A stretch of 13,283 bases of DNA. Source: JBLHIK01 sp047614005. Its GTDB lineage: Bacteria; Patescibacteriota; Minisyncoccia; Phycocordibacterales; UBA1006. The stretch is from positions 1-13,283 of the forward strand of contig JBLHIK010000018.1 of the NCBI GenBank assembly GCA_047614005.1, read 5' to 3'. Made by a program: the position numbers and the translations under genes. Within the stretch, counting starts at the first letter, position 1. The number at the start of each line of letters is the position of its first letter. This document shows, one piece after another, positions 5,037-13,272 of the stretch. Below the pieces are notes generated by a model. It was not told the origin of the DNA, did not search any database, and saw only the letters and a list, made by a program, of their open reading frames with translations.

Positions 5037-5397
5037 GTTTATTTATATTTTTATGACTTTCAATATCTTTTTTCTTTTGTCCTTCCTTAGTATTCCAAAA
5101 CACAACGCTGAAAATAAGTAAACATACAAAAAATACAATTAGACCACACAGTGAAATATTTAATTTAACATTGACCTGCCCAAGACCTTGCAATACAAAA
5201 CCAGCAACAAGAAGGACAAATCCCACCCGTCCTGCACTTCGAGACTCTCTCGCAAGTGCAAAAAAATATGGATTTCCGTTATAACCGATAGATGTTTCTT
5301 CTTCCATTTTTTTATTTGTTCTAATCATAAAACTCTGAGACAACCAAAACGCACCAAATATATCAAAAACAAGACCCAGGACAGCAATACTACTCAT
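5029..5397 (-). CDS. Small three-helix membrane protein between rpiB and rpe
   Basis: A 122-residue protein with three predicted membrane segments (about 3-24, 55-73, 79-101) and a charged, lysine-rich C-terminus. The pattern of a first helix with a GAFWLS motif, a polar loop with NPYFFALARESR, then a GRVGFVLLVAGFVLQGLG helix resembles short uncharacterised membrane proteins that I recall from other bacteria; I know no function. Its ATG lies inside the end of rpiB (8-base overlap) and its stop lies inside the start of the rpe-like gene (8-base overlap), so its translation is probably coupled to both. This strict embedding between two pentose phosphate enzymes suggests a related task, for example at the membrane, but this is inference only. 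Confidence 0.8.
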   Translation of the reverse strand: MSSIAVLGLVFDIFGAFWLSQSFMIRTNKKMEEETSIGYNGNPYFFALARESRSAGRVGFVLLVAGFVLQGLGQVNVKLNISLCGLIVFFVCLLIFSVVFWNTKEGQKKKDIESHKNINKHE

Positions 5398-5833
5398 GCT
5401 CTATGTTTTCAATTCGACGAATGTGTCTTTCTTCACCACTAAATTCTGTTTCCAAGAAAATCTGAACAGCCTCCTGTGCTTCTTCGTGCGACATAAAGCG
5501 AGCACCTAAGGAAAGTATATTGGCATTGTTGTGTTCCTTAGCAAGACGTACTATCTCGAGAGGACCTCCATAATACACAGCACTACGAATATTGGTATAT
5601 TTTCCAGCCACCATATCTTCACCCTGTCCTGATCCTCCAAAAATAATAGCTTTGTCGAAAGGATTGTCTGAGACACTCTGAGCAGCGAGCTTTATAAATT
5701 CTGGATAGTCGTCTTCTGGGTTATATGAAAAAGCTCCATGGTCTACCACTTCATAATCAAGCTTTTTAAGATATAACTTGATATCTTCTTTCATTTTAAA
5801 ACCAGCATGGTCTGTAGCAAGATGAATTTTCAT
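5390..5833 (-). CDS. rpiB: Ribose 5-phosphate isomerase B (RpiB/LacAB family)
   Basis: Interconverts ribose 5-phosphate and ribulose 5-phosphate in the non-oxidative pentose phosphate pathway. The 147-residue protein has the usual length. It shows the TDHAG motif (Asp8, His9), the phosphate-binding loop FGGSGQGE at 65-72, and KEHNNANILSLGAR at 99-112 with the conserved His-Asn pair. The position of the catalytic cysteine of E. coli RpiB (ICGTGIG) is taken by Phe/Gly here; instead the loop has GGSGQGE, as in the mycobacterial type, where the glutamate acts as the base (here Glu72). The ATG comes 1 base after the stop of the upstream PDZ/DKNYY gene (TAA T ATG), with no Shine-Dalgarno sequence. 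It overlaps the next gene by 8 bases. Confidence 0.94.
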   Translation of the reverse strand: MKIHLATDHAGFKMKEDIKLYLKKLDYEVVDHGAFSYNPEDDYPEFIKLAAQSVSDNPFDKAIIFGGSGQGEDMVAGKYTNIRSAVYYGGPLEIVRLAKEHNNANILSLGARFMSHEEAQEAVQIFLETEFSGEERHIRRIENIEHE

Positions 5834-5834
5834 A

Positions 5835-7250
5835 TTAACAAGGAGGCATTACTCCACCTCTATAAGTATTCTTATAAGTGTTGTTTTTATCCCTAAGTCC
5901 TCCTCTATCACTACTTTCGTCTAGTTTCAATGTTGAAGGGTCACTATTTTCCTGTTTCTCACCATGAATATAAACATCAGTATCAGTATACCCCACTGCT
6001 GTCCATTCATTTTCTGTAAATAATTCAAAAGAATCTATGTTTTTTATAAATACAGGAGCCTTAGATCCTTCACAATGATAACCCTGATACACAAGAGTAT
6101 CACTGTCTCTATAATAATATTTATTTATTTTCTCAAAAGATTCCCCCTTAAGACCTTCTTGTAAGAAACCATTTAAGTACACATTATTTCTATCTCTTGA
6201 ATACCTGGCTGTTGTTTCAGTGTCTACTACTTCAAAAGTATCAACATCTGCACCTATAATTTTATGAGAATAAAAATAAATATTTACACCATCAGAGAGA
6301 TATCCATGTGAAAGCTTCGTTAGAGTATTTGAATTTGCATCTTCTAAAATATCTCCTTGATGTGAATATACGTATACACCATCAGTAATATAATTTACTA
6401 AAATAATTTCTATATTATCTATATTTATATTTTTAAATTCATTAGATATAGGTGCATCATAAGCTCCATATCCTATAAACCAAAGCTGATCCTTGTCTTT
6501 ATATAATTTCGCAAGAAAACCTTCTTGATTATTTTTATTAAACGAAGAAAAAGTATCTATATCAGCTCCCAATATCGGTGCTTCAAGATTATGTCTACTG
6601 AACAACTTTTCACCAGCAATAAGAAATTTATCTTTTGTACCATCTACGCTAAAGATATTACATCTTGAATATCCTGATGGACATCGCATGTGATATTTTT
6701 CTGAACTACAAGTAAAGCCCTCTTTTTCTTCACACACTCTCTCTTCTAATGGGATAAATTTATATCCACCATCGGACAATGTAGTATCAGGACAAATAAA
6801 CTCTCTCGTAATAGAGAATTTACTCTCAACTCTATCTTTAAGCAAGACCATATCTAGTATTGTACCTACTTCACCCCTAAACAATCTCTCTACATGGTCA
6901 ATATTTTCAAATTCAGAAAATGGAACATTATCTAGAGAAATTATAGAAGAATTTTCCTGAACTCCAGCTTTTTCGGCAGGACTATTTTCAAGAACGTCAT
7001 AGATATCTAGTCTTGTATTATCTTTTGAAAAAATAAATTTAACCCCTATTCCATTATAAGAATCAGGATTTTTACATTCTTCGCTTCTTGAGAGTATTTG
7101 ATTTTTTTCATCATTCTCTACTGTATTTAATTCTGCTTTCTCTTCATGAACTGTTTCTGTTTTGTTTGCATAATTCAAATACGCTGCAGTTCCTACGAGT
7201 ACTGCAAATATAATAATAAGAAAAATTCGCTTGTGTGTTCCTTGTACCAT
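5835..7250 (-). CDS. Membrane-anchored PDZ and DKNYY-repeat protein
   Basis: A 471-residue protein of unknown role. Residues 8-25 form an uncleaved signal-anchor-like helix, so the rest is probably outside the cytoplasm. Residues about 65-148 look like a PDZ domain, including the VLENSPAEKAGVQENSSIISLDN segment typical of such domains in HtrA-like proteases and secretion factors; no protease domain is attached. Residues about 200-465 hold repeated segments such as ILGADIDTF, IIGADVDTFEVV, YSRDRNNVYLNG and LRDKNNTYK, the hallmark of the DKNYY family, whose function is unknown. There are eight cysteines (59, 153, 173, 181, 190, 197, 393 and the very last residue, 471), fitting disulfides. It sits between gapA (21 bases away) and rpiB (1 base), so it is co-transcribed with sugar metabolism genes. 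Confidence 0.82.
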   Translation of the reverse strand: MVQGTHKRIFLIIIFAVLVGTAAYLNYANKTETVHEEKAELNTVENDEKNQILSRSEECKNPDSYNGIGVKFIFSKDNTRLDIYDVLENSPAEKAGVQENSSIISLDNVPFSEFENIDHVERLFRGEVGTILDMVLLKDRVESKFSITREFICPDTTLSDGGYKFIPLEERVCEEKEGFTCSSEKYHMRCPSGYSRCNIFSVDGTKDKFLIAGEKLFSRHNLEAPILGADIDTFSSFNKNNQEGFLAKLYKDKDQLWFIGYGAYDAPISNEFKNINIDNIEIILVNYITDGVYVYSHQGDILEDANSNTLTKLSHGYLSDGVNIYFYSHKIIGADVDTFEVVDTETTARYSRDRNNVYLNGFLQEGLKGESFEKINKYYYRDSDTLVYQGYHCEGSKAPVFIKNIDSFELFTENEWTAVGYTDTDVYIHGEKQENSDPSTLKLDESSDRGGLRDKNNTYKNTYRGGVMPPC

Positions 7251-7271
7251 ATATACTTTATCAATTAATTG

Positions 7272-8303
7272 TTAAATACTTTTTCCTGTCTCTATTACGT
7301 GCTCTACAAGAGTGTTTGTATATCCCATTTCGTTGTCATACCATGTGAGGATTTTTACTAGATTTCCATCTACAACACGAGTCATACCAAGATCAGCGAT
7401 AGAGGCATGTGTGTTTCCTACAATATCAGAAGATACGATAGGCTCGTCTGTAGTAGTAAATATACCTTTCCATCTATCATCTTTTGCTGCGTTTTTTAGT
7501 ATTTCATTTACTTCTTCTGCTGTAGTGTCTTTACTCGATACAAAAGTAATATCAGCAAGAGATCCTGAAATCACTGGTACACGCACAGCAATACCATCAA
7601 ATTTTCCAACAAGATCAGGCTGTGCTTGAGTAACTGCTTTTGCAGCACCTGTACTTGTAGGTATCATGTTTTGCGCTGCAGCACGCCCTTTTCGAAAATC
7701 TCCTTTTGAAGGACCATCTACTATGGACTGAGTTGCTGTATATCCGTGAATTGTATTGAGCATAGCTTTTTCTACACCAACGCTCTCTTTCATAATAGCC
7801 ATAATAGGAGAACCTGCATTTGTTGTACATGAACCATTTGAAGATATTTGACATACACCGAGCTCTTCGTGATTGATCCCCATAAGGACAGTGGAGCTTT
7901 TGATACCTTCTACTGCATCACCTTTTCCGGGAGCAGATAATACTACCTTCTTTGCTCCTGCAGTCAAATGCATAGCAGCGTCTTCGAAGTGATTGAAAAA
8001 ACCTGTTGATTCTACTACGACATCAATGTCGAGATCTTTCCATGGAAGCATCTTTGGATCACGTTCTTTGTATACACGAACATCACGACCTTCTACTGTC
8101 ATATGTGTTTGATCTTCGTTTACTTCAATATTCCAATCTGTTGTTCCTTGCGCACTATCATACTTGAGTAAGTATGCAAGATTCTCTACATCACCAAGGT
8201 CGTTTATAGCTACCACTTCTATTTCAGGCCTATCAAAAGAAAGCTTATAAAATGCTCGCCCAATACGTCCAAATCCATTAATAGCTACAGTAAGTTTTTT
8301 CAT
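7272..8303 (-). CDS. gapA: Glyceraldehyde 3-phosphate dehydrogenase, type I
   Basis: Glycolytic enzyme oxidising glyceraldehyde 3-phosphate to 1,3-bisphosphoglycerate with NAD(P). At 343 residues it has normal length. It shows the nucleotide-binding INGFGRIGR at 8-16, the acidic turn INDLGD at 33-38, the catalytic cysteine in SNGSCTTN (Cys159), the catalytic histidine in NTIHGYTATQ (His186), and the GRAAAQNMIPTSTGAAKAV segment from 207. The second cysteine, usually four residues after the catalytic one, is replaced (TTNAGSP). It is the first gene of an operon with its own extended -10 promoter. No Shine-Dalgarno sequence is seen before the ATG at 8303. Confidence 0.98.
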   Translation of the reverse strand: MKKLTVAINGFGRIGRAFYKLSFDRPEIEVVAINDLGDVENLAYLLKYDSAQGTTDWNIEVNEDQTHMTVEGRDVRVYKERDPKMLPWKDLDIDVVVESTGFFNHFEDAAMHLTAGAKKVVLSAPGKGDAVEGIKSSTVLMGINHEELGVCQISSNGSCTTNAGSPIMAIMKESVGVEKAMLNTIHGYTATQSIVDGPSKGDFRKGRAAAQNMIPTSTGAAKAVTQAQPDLVGKFDGIAVRVPVISGSLADITFVSSKDTTAEEVNEILKNAAKDDRWKGIFTTTDEPIVSSDIVGNTHASIADLGMTRVVDGNLVKILTWYDNEMGYTNTLVEHVIETGKSI

Positions 8304-8338
8304 AAAAGTTTCAAATATCTATATAAATAATACCTATA

Positions 8339-8347
8339 AGTATAGCA
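8339..8347 (-). promoter_or_regulatory. Extended -10 promoter of the gapA operon
   Basis: Minus strand TGCTATACT (TGn plus TATACT). There is no good -35 at the right distance. The expected start near 8332 gives a leader of about 28 bases before the gapA ATG. Confidence 0.5.
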
Positions 8348-8403
8348 AAGATATGTATATATACTAATAATTGAAACATTCTTCAATATTACTTGCAACA
8401 AAG

Positions 8404-8425
8404 GCTTACACAAAAATGTGTAAGC
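8404..8425 (-). terminator. Hairpin terminator after gatB
   Basis: A perfect inverted repeat GCTTACAC / GTGTAAGC (8404-8411 with 8418-8425) with a 6-base loop, just past the gatB stop at 8436. On the minus strand the tail is only moderately T-rich (CTTTG); on the plus strand it is TTTTTATTTTTT, but no plus-strand gene precedes it. It probably separates the obg-gatB block from gapA. Confidence 0.55.
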
Positions 8426-8435
8426 TTTTTATTTT

Positions 8436-9845
8436 TTATATATTTTTCTTGAGTAATTCTTCGAATTTCTGTGGATTTCCACTTCCTTTACTTTCTTTCA
8501 TACACATCCCTACAAGAAATTTTAGAATTGTTTCTTTTCCTGCTCTATATTCTTCTACTGGTCCGGAGTGAGAAGATATGACTGACACCACAATATCTTC
8601 GAGAGCTGATTCGTCGTTGAGCTGTAATAGATTTTTCTCTGTAGCATAATCTCGCACACTTATACCTGAAGCAAAAGCAGATGCAGGAGTAGTAGCAAGA
8701 ATTGTTGCTGCATTCGAGTTGAGCTCACCTCCATTTAACATATCTATAATCTCACTCATCATAAATGGTGAAATATACTCTTCAACAGAGAGTTCTGAAC
8801 CTTGAAGCTCATTTGCAATGAAATTGGAAGCTATTTTCAGCTTATTTTTATCTCCTTTTAACTCTGAGATAATATTATCAAAATATAAACCGAGTTCTCT
8901 GTCATATACATACAGTTCAACATCTTCTTCTTTTAAATCAAACTCACTATATCGAGACCTTTTCTGAGCTGGTAGTTCTGGTAGATCAGCTCTCATTGAT
9001 TCTATGTCAAAAAGCTCGTGGAGATACAGTTTTGGTAAATCAGGATCAGGAAAATATCGATAATCTGCTGAGTTCTCTTTCACTCGCTGCGAAAAAGTTT
9101 CTTGTTTTATATCATTCCATCCACGTGTCTCTTGTATTATTTCATCTTGTTTTCCCTCTTCCCATAGCTTTTTCATTCGCTCTATTTCAAAGTATGCTCC
9201 ACGCTCCATCATATTAAAAGAGGCAATGTTTTTTACTTCTACTTTTGTACCGAGTTCACTTGCTCCTTCTGGAGCAATAGAGATATTGAGCTCTACTCTC
9301 ATTTCTCCTTTTTCCATATTTGCATCAGACACACCAAGCGTCCTCAAGAGGAGTTGCAATTCTCTACCAAAACGCCCTGCTTCTTCTGGTGTATGTATCA
9401 CAGGCTCTGTGACAAGCTCCATCAGAGGTACACCCGCGCGATTATAATCTACGAGAGAATAACCCTCTTCGTGTTTTGAAGTAGCGGTATCTTCTTCAAG
9501 GTGCACTCGTGTCACCTCAATATCAGCAAGGTTTCCACCTGAAACTATAGGATATTTGAGCTGTGATATCTGATATGCCTTTGGTATATCAGGATAGAAA
9601 TAGTTTTTTCTATCGAATTCAGTAAAGTTCGCAATCTCTCCACCTACAGCAAGACCCACTCGTATCATGGACTCTACTGCTTTTTTGTTGATTGTTGGAA
9701 GTGTACCAGGGTATGCCATACATACAGGACATACATTTGTATTTGGTTTTACATCAAAAGGGTTATTTGCAGTATTGCAAAACATTTTTGTTTCTGTCTT
9801 TAACTCTGCATGTATTTCAAGACCGATAGTTGTAATATAGTTCAT
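8436..9845 (-). CDS. gatB: Aspartyl/glutamyl-tRNA amidotransferase subunit B
   Basis: Subunit B of the GatCAB complex, which converts misacylated Glu-tRNA(Gln) and/or Asp-tRNA(Asn) to the correct amide forms. The 469-residue protein starts with IGLEIHAELKTETKMFC and carries the zinc-site cysteines Cys23, Cys39 and Cys42 (NVCPVCMAYPGTLP). The kinase-like core motifs RKNYFYPDIPKAYQISQ and DYNRAGVPLMELVTEP follow. The C-terminal tail domain (YqeY-like, from about residue 320) is complete. Partner subunits gatA and gatC are not in this window. It starts 16 bases after the obg stop. No Shine-Dalgarno sequence is present. Confidence 0.98.
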   Translation of the reverse strand: MNYITTIGLEIHAELKTETKMFCNTANNPFDVKPNTNVCPVCMAYPGTLPTINKKAVESMIRVGLAVGGEIANFTEFDRKNYFYPDIPKAYQISQLKYPIVSGGNLADIEVTRVHLEEDTATSKHEEGYSLVDYNRAGVPLMELVTEPVIHTPEEAGRFGRELQLLLRTLGVSDANMEKGEMRVELNISIAPEGASELGTKVEVKNIASFNMMERGAYFEIERMKKLWEEGKQDEIIQETRGWNDIKQETFSQRVKENSADYRYFPDPDLPKLYLHELFDIESMRADLPELPAQKRSRYSEFDLKEEDVELYVYDRELGLYFDNIISELKGDKNKLKIASNFIANELQGSELSVEEYISPFMMSEIIDMLNGGELNSNAATILATTPASAFASGISVRDYATEKNLLQLNDESALEDIVVSVISSHSGPVEEYRAGKETILKFLVGMCMKESKGSGNPQKFEELLKKNI

Positions 9846-9861
9846 AAAAAAAGTATATCAA

Positions 9862-10842
9862 CTAATCTTGTAAGTGTGAAATAATTTTCTTAACAAAATC
9901 CTCGAGAGATTCATCGTCGTAGCTTGAGATAAGGATTACTTCTTTACCAAGTTTTTCAAATTCTTTTTTCTTTTCTTCTATATATTCATCAGATTCAGCA
10001 ACATCAGTTTTCGACAATACTATCACTTCATCTTTTTTACCTAGCTCGTCATGATAGTTTGAAAGTTCACCGCGTATGCTTTTATACACATTCATCATCT
10101 CATCTCCATTTTCAAAACTTATCATGTGAATAAGCATCTTTGTACGACGAATGTGTCGCAAGAAAGTATGACCGAGGCCTTTTCCTTCGCTTGCGCCTTC
10201 TATAAGTCCTGGAATATCAGCTATCACATACCCTCCTTTCAAAACACCTAAGTGAGGCTCAAGAGTAGTAAAGGCATATTCTGCAACCTTAGACTGTGCA
10301 TTGGTTACCATATTTAAAAGAGTACTCTTCCCAGCATTTGGAAGACCTATCAGTCCTGCATCAGCAAAAAGACGTACTTCTATAGAAAACATTCCTTTGT
10401 ATCCTTTTTTTCCTGGAGTCCATTCTTGTGGAGTAGTATTTTTAGAACCTTTAAAATGTTCATTTCCAAGACCACCTCGCCCTCCTTTCAAAAGTAACTC
10501 TTCTTGTCCTTCTACAGTCAGTTCTATTTCTTCTTTTGTTTCAAGATTGCGAATCACTGTTCCTAAAGGGAATTCTAATACAAGGTTTTCACCATTGCGT
10601 CCTTGTTCGCTGTTTTTTCTTCCTGCTTCACCTTCTTCTGCTTCGAGGAGAGGTTTACCAAAATAGTCATTGAGGAGTTTTATTTGTCTATTGGCACGCA
10701 GAATAACGTCACCACCCCTTCCTCCATCTCCACCAGACGGACCACCAAGAGGACGAAACTTTTCTCGTCGCCAGCGCACTACACCATTACCACCTTTTCC
10801 AGCTGCAATCTGTATTTCTTTTATTTCATCAATAAATGCCAT
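9862..10842 (-). CDS. obg: GTPase Obg/CgtA (ribosome assembly)
   Basis: Essential GTPase acting in late 50S assembly and stress signalling. The glycine-rich Obg fold occupies about residues 1-158 (GGNGVVRWRREKFRPLGGPSGG and GGRGGLGNEHF). The G domain follows: G1 GLPNAGKST at 166-174, G2 FTT at 191-193, G3 DIPG at 209-212, G4 SKTD at 277-280 (usually NKxD) and the G5 region ISS near 305. At 326 residues it stops after the G domain, so the variable C-terminal OCT domain is absent. It lies 38 bases after rnhB. The AT-rich gap contains possible -10 motifs such as GATAAT, but no convincing full promoter. Confidence 0.97.
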   Translation of the reverse strand: MAFIDEIKEIQIAAGKGGNGVVRWRREKFRPLGGPSGGDGGRGGDVILRANRQIKLLNDYFGKPLLEAEEGEAGRKNSEQGRNGENLVLEFPLGTVIRNLETKEEIELTVEGQEELLLKGGRGGLGNEHFKGSKNTTPQEWTPGKKGYKGMFSIEVRLFADAGLIGLPNAGKSTLLNMVTNAQSKVAEYAFTTLEPHLGVLKGGYVIADIPGLIEGASEGKGLGHTFLRHIRRTKMLIHMISFENGDEMMNVYKSIRGELSNYHDELGKKDEVIVLSKTDVAESDEYIEEKKKEFEKLGKEVILISSYDDESLEDFVKKIISHLQD

Positions 10843-10880
10843 ATGTCTCTATACTACGCTATTATCGCTTATATACAAGC

Positions 10881-11483
10881 CTATAATTCAATATTTATAT
10901 TTTTACAAAAACTCTTTCTATGAAGTTTTGTAAAGCCTTTTTGAGCAATCATCTCTCTGTGTACTTTCGTTCCATAGCCTTTATGTGCAGAAAAACCATA
11001 TCCCTCATATATATCATCTTGCTCTATCATATATCTATCTCTCTGAACTTTAGCCAAAATAGACGCAAATGATATAGAGAGTATTTTTCCATCCCCTCTC
11101 ACGATGGTCTCTTGCTCGCAATCCTGCTTTGTCTTGAGTCCTCCGTCGAGAAATACCTTGTAGCTTCCTGAGATATTTTTCAACACTTCTTGAAGTGCAT
11201 TTTCTAAAGCAGTTGTGATAGCATATTGTATCCCCTTCTCGTCAATAATATCAGCAGTAATATCAGAAACATGATACACAATATCTCCTGCATCTATATG
11301 CTTTTCCAAAGCATCTGCTTTTTCATATCGCTTCTTTTCGTTTATTTTTTTAGAGTCCACTATATCAAATTCAGAAAAAAGCATTTCTGCTTTTTCATTA
11401 CGCACAGCACACACCCCCACAGAAACAGGTCCTGCAAGACATCCCCTTCCTACTTCATCAATACCTACGTGCCAATCATACAT
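10881..11483 (-). CDS. rnhB: Ribonuclease HII
   Basis: Removes RNA from RNA-DNA hybrids and single ribonucleotides misincorporated in DNA. From the ATG at 11483 the protein has 200 residues, the usual size. Catalytic residues are visible: Asp9 and Glu10 in HVGIDEVGRGCLAGP, Asp113 in FLDGG, and Asp149 in SILAKVQRD. The frame remains open to an ATG at 11570, but that would add 29 residues overlapping the end of the ABC transporter gene by 83 bases. The chosen start is 4 bases after the transporter stop and puts the conserved motif at the normal distance from the N-terminus. Confidence 0.95.
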   Translation of the reverse strand: MYDWHVGIDEVGRGCLAGPVSVGVCAVRNEKAEMLFSEFDIVDSKKINEKKRYEKADALEKHIDAGDIVYHVSDITADIIDEKGIQYAITTALENALQEVLKNISGSYKVFLDGGLKTKQDCEQETIVRGDGKILSISFASILAKVQRDRYMIEQDDIYEGYGFSAHKGYGTKVHREMIAQKGFTKLHRKSFCKNINIEL

Positions 11484-11487
11484 ATAT

Positions 11488-13272
11488 CTATTCAATAAAA
11501 CCTGATGTCTGGTGATTCCACAACTCTGAATATATTCCTCCCGATTGTACAAGATTCTCATGTGTATCATCTTCTACAATATTTCCATCTTTGAGTACTA
11601 ATATCCTATCCATCTTCTGTATAGTACTGAGCCTGTGAGCGATGATGAGAGTCGTTTTACCCTCCATAAGAACATCTAATGCCTTTTGAATATACTGCTC
11701 ACTTTCGCTATCAAGAGAGCTTGTTGCCTCATCGAGAACTAGTATCGGTGCATTTTCAAGAAAAGCTCGCGCTATGGCAACCCTCTGTCGTTCTCCTCCA
11801 GAGAGTTTTACTCCTCGTTCACCTACAAGAGTGTCGTATCCTTTGGGAAGTTTTTGAATAAATTCATCAGCATATGCCATTTCTGCTGCTTTTTGTATTT
11901 CTTCGTCTGTTGCATTATCTTTTCCGTAAGCAATATTTTCTCTAATAGTTCTATGAAAGAGAAGTGGTTCTTGAGGAACATATGAGACATGACGACGTAA
12001 ATCATCTTGAGCAACAGCACCAATATCAATACCATCAATAGATATGGACCCGCTCGTCACATCCATGAATCGTAAGATTAATTTAGTGATAGTAGACTTT
12101 CCTCCACCTGATGGCCCCACTAGTCCTATTTTTTCACCACCAGAAATGGATAGAGAGAAGTTGTTGATAATATCTTCGTTGTTCTCATGATAAGCAAATG
12201 AGACATTGTCGAAAGAGAGAGAACCTTGTGTTACTTTCATGTTTTGAGGATGCTCTGGATCGAGTATCTCTATTGGTTGTTCGAGGATGTCTACCATTTC
12301 TTTTGCGCTTGCGATAGCTTTCATGAATCGTGATATACCTTGAGCTAGATGTAGTAGACCACCAAAAATACTTGCCCAATAAAGCTGAATCAAAACCACA
12401 GTACCTGTACTCATTAGTCCTTGCGACCATGCCTTTAAAGCAAAATACATACCACCTATTTCTAAAAGTATAAATAATATACCCGAAATTGTCATAATGT
12501 TTATATTAAAATACCATGCTTTATCTCGAGCTTCTTTTTCTTCAACAGTGTATTCTTCATATTCATTTTTTTCTTTATCTGTATGAGAAAATATCTTAAC
12601 AGTAAAGATATTTGAAAGTACATCAGCAAGTTTTCCAGTGAGTTTTGAGCTCTTCTGTGCACTAATAAAATCGTATTGCATTTTTTTCAGAACAAAATAT
12701 CTGATAAGAATAAGATATATTATAATCCAGACAAAGAAAAACCATCCAATAGTAGTACTAATAGAGAATAATACAATAAATATACCTACTAATTTTACTG
12801 CATTGAAATAAAAATTAAAAATAAATCGATCTTGTGCTATTTCAAGAGAATCTCTCAATCGTTCAACTTTTGATACCAAACTACCTACAAATTCATTATT
12901 AAAAAATCTCTGTGAATGAAACAATATTTTTTTAAATACATTATTTGATATATTTTTTTTAGACTTACTTTGAGAGTATGCTAAAGCATAATCTCCTATA
13001 ATAGAAGAGATTTTTACAAGAAAAAGAAGCAGAATTAAAGGAATAAATAAATCTATTATATCTGAAAATATATTATTTGAAGGATTATTTATTGAAAGAA
13101 AATCAATAATCCTTTTATAATAAATAGGAACAATAACAGATCCCAATGTAATATAAATACAATACACTAAGAGAGAAAGTGACAACAACCATTTTACATC
13201 TTTCATCGCCTCCCAGTAATATTTCCACACAGCTTTAAATGATATTTTTTCTTTTTTCTTCAATTCTTTCAT
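11488..13272 (-). CDS. ABC exporter, fused permease and ATPase
   Basis: A 594-residue half-transporter of the type IV (MsbA/multidrug) exporter group, expected to work as a dimer in the cytoplasmic membrane. Hydrophobic membrane helices lie in about residues 28-315. The ATPase domain follows: Walker A GPSGGGKST at 386-394, Q-loop YVPQE at 431-435, signature LSGGE at 490-494, Walker B ILVLDEA at 510-516, D-loop SSLD and H-loop His546. The substrate cannot be read from sequence; lipids or drugs are typical for this group. The ATG at 13272 gives a normal cytoplasmic N-terminus, but only 11 bases lie upstream, so a longer start cannot be excluded. It probably begins or continues an operon with rnhB, obg and gatB. 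Confidence 0.95.
   Translation of the reverse strand: MKELKKKEKISFKAVWKYYWEAMKDVKWLLSLSLLVYCIYITLGSVIVPIYYKRIIDFLSINNPSNNIFSDIIDLFIPLILLLFLVKISSIIGDYALAYSQSKSKKNISNNVFKKILFHSQRFFNNEFVGSLVSKVERLRDSLEIAQDRFIFNFYFNAVKLVGIFIVLFSISTTIGWFFFVWIIIYLILIRYFVLKKMQYDFISAQKSSKLTGKLADVLSNIFTVKIFSHTDKEKNEYEEYTVEEKEARDKAWYFNINIMTISGILFILLEIGGMYFALKAWSQGLMSTGTVVLIQLYWASIFGGLLHLAQGISRFMKAIASAKEMVDILEQPIEILDPEHPQNMKVTQGSLSFDNVSFAYHENNEDIINNFSLSISGGEKIGLVGPSGGGKSTITKLILRFMDVTSGSISIDGIDIGAVAQDDLRRHVSYVPQEPLLFHRTIRENIAYGKDNATDEEIQKAAEMAYADEFIQKLPKGYDTLVGERGVKLSGGERQRVAIARAFLENAPILVLDEATSSLDSESEQYIQKALDVLMEGKTTLIIAHRLSTIQKMDRILVLKDGNIVEDDTHENLVQSGGIYSELWNHQTSGFIE

Noticed and set aside
7615..7854. Second minus-strand reading frame inside gapA
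   Set aside because: It is an alternate frame of a clear GAPDH gene with no recognisable protein features.
11484..11570. Longer start for rnhB at 11570
   Set aside because: It would overlap the ABC exporter gene by 83 bases and add 29 residues before the conserved N-terminal motif; the ATG at 11483 fits the spacing and family length.
12185..12430. Second minus-strand reading frame inside the ABC exporter gene
   Set aside because: It lies in another frame of a conserved transporter sequence; the composition is arginine/serine-rich noise.
593..13272. Reassignment of TGA to an amino acid, as in Gracilibacteria and Absconditabacteria
   Set aside because: All core genes are full length with no in-frame TGA, including glycine-rich Obg; TGA is simply not used as a stop here.
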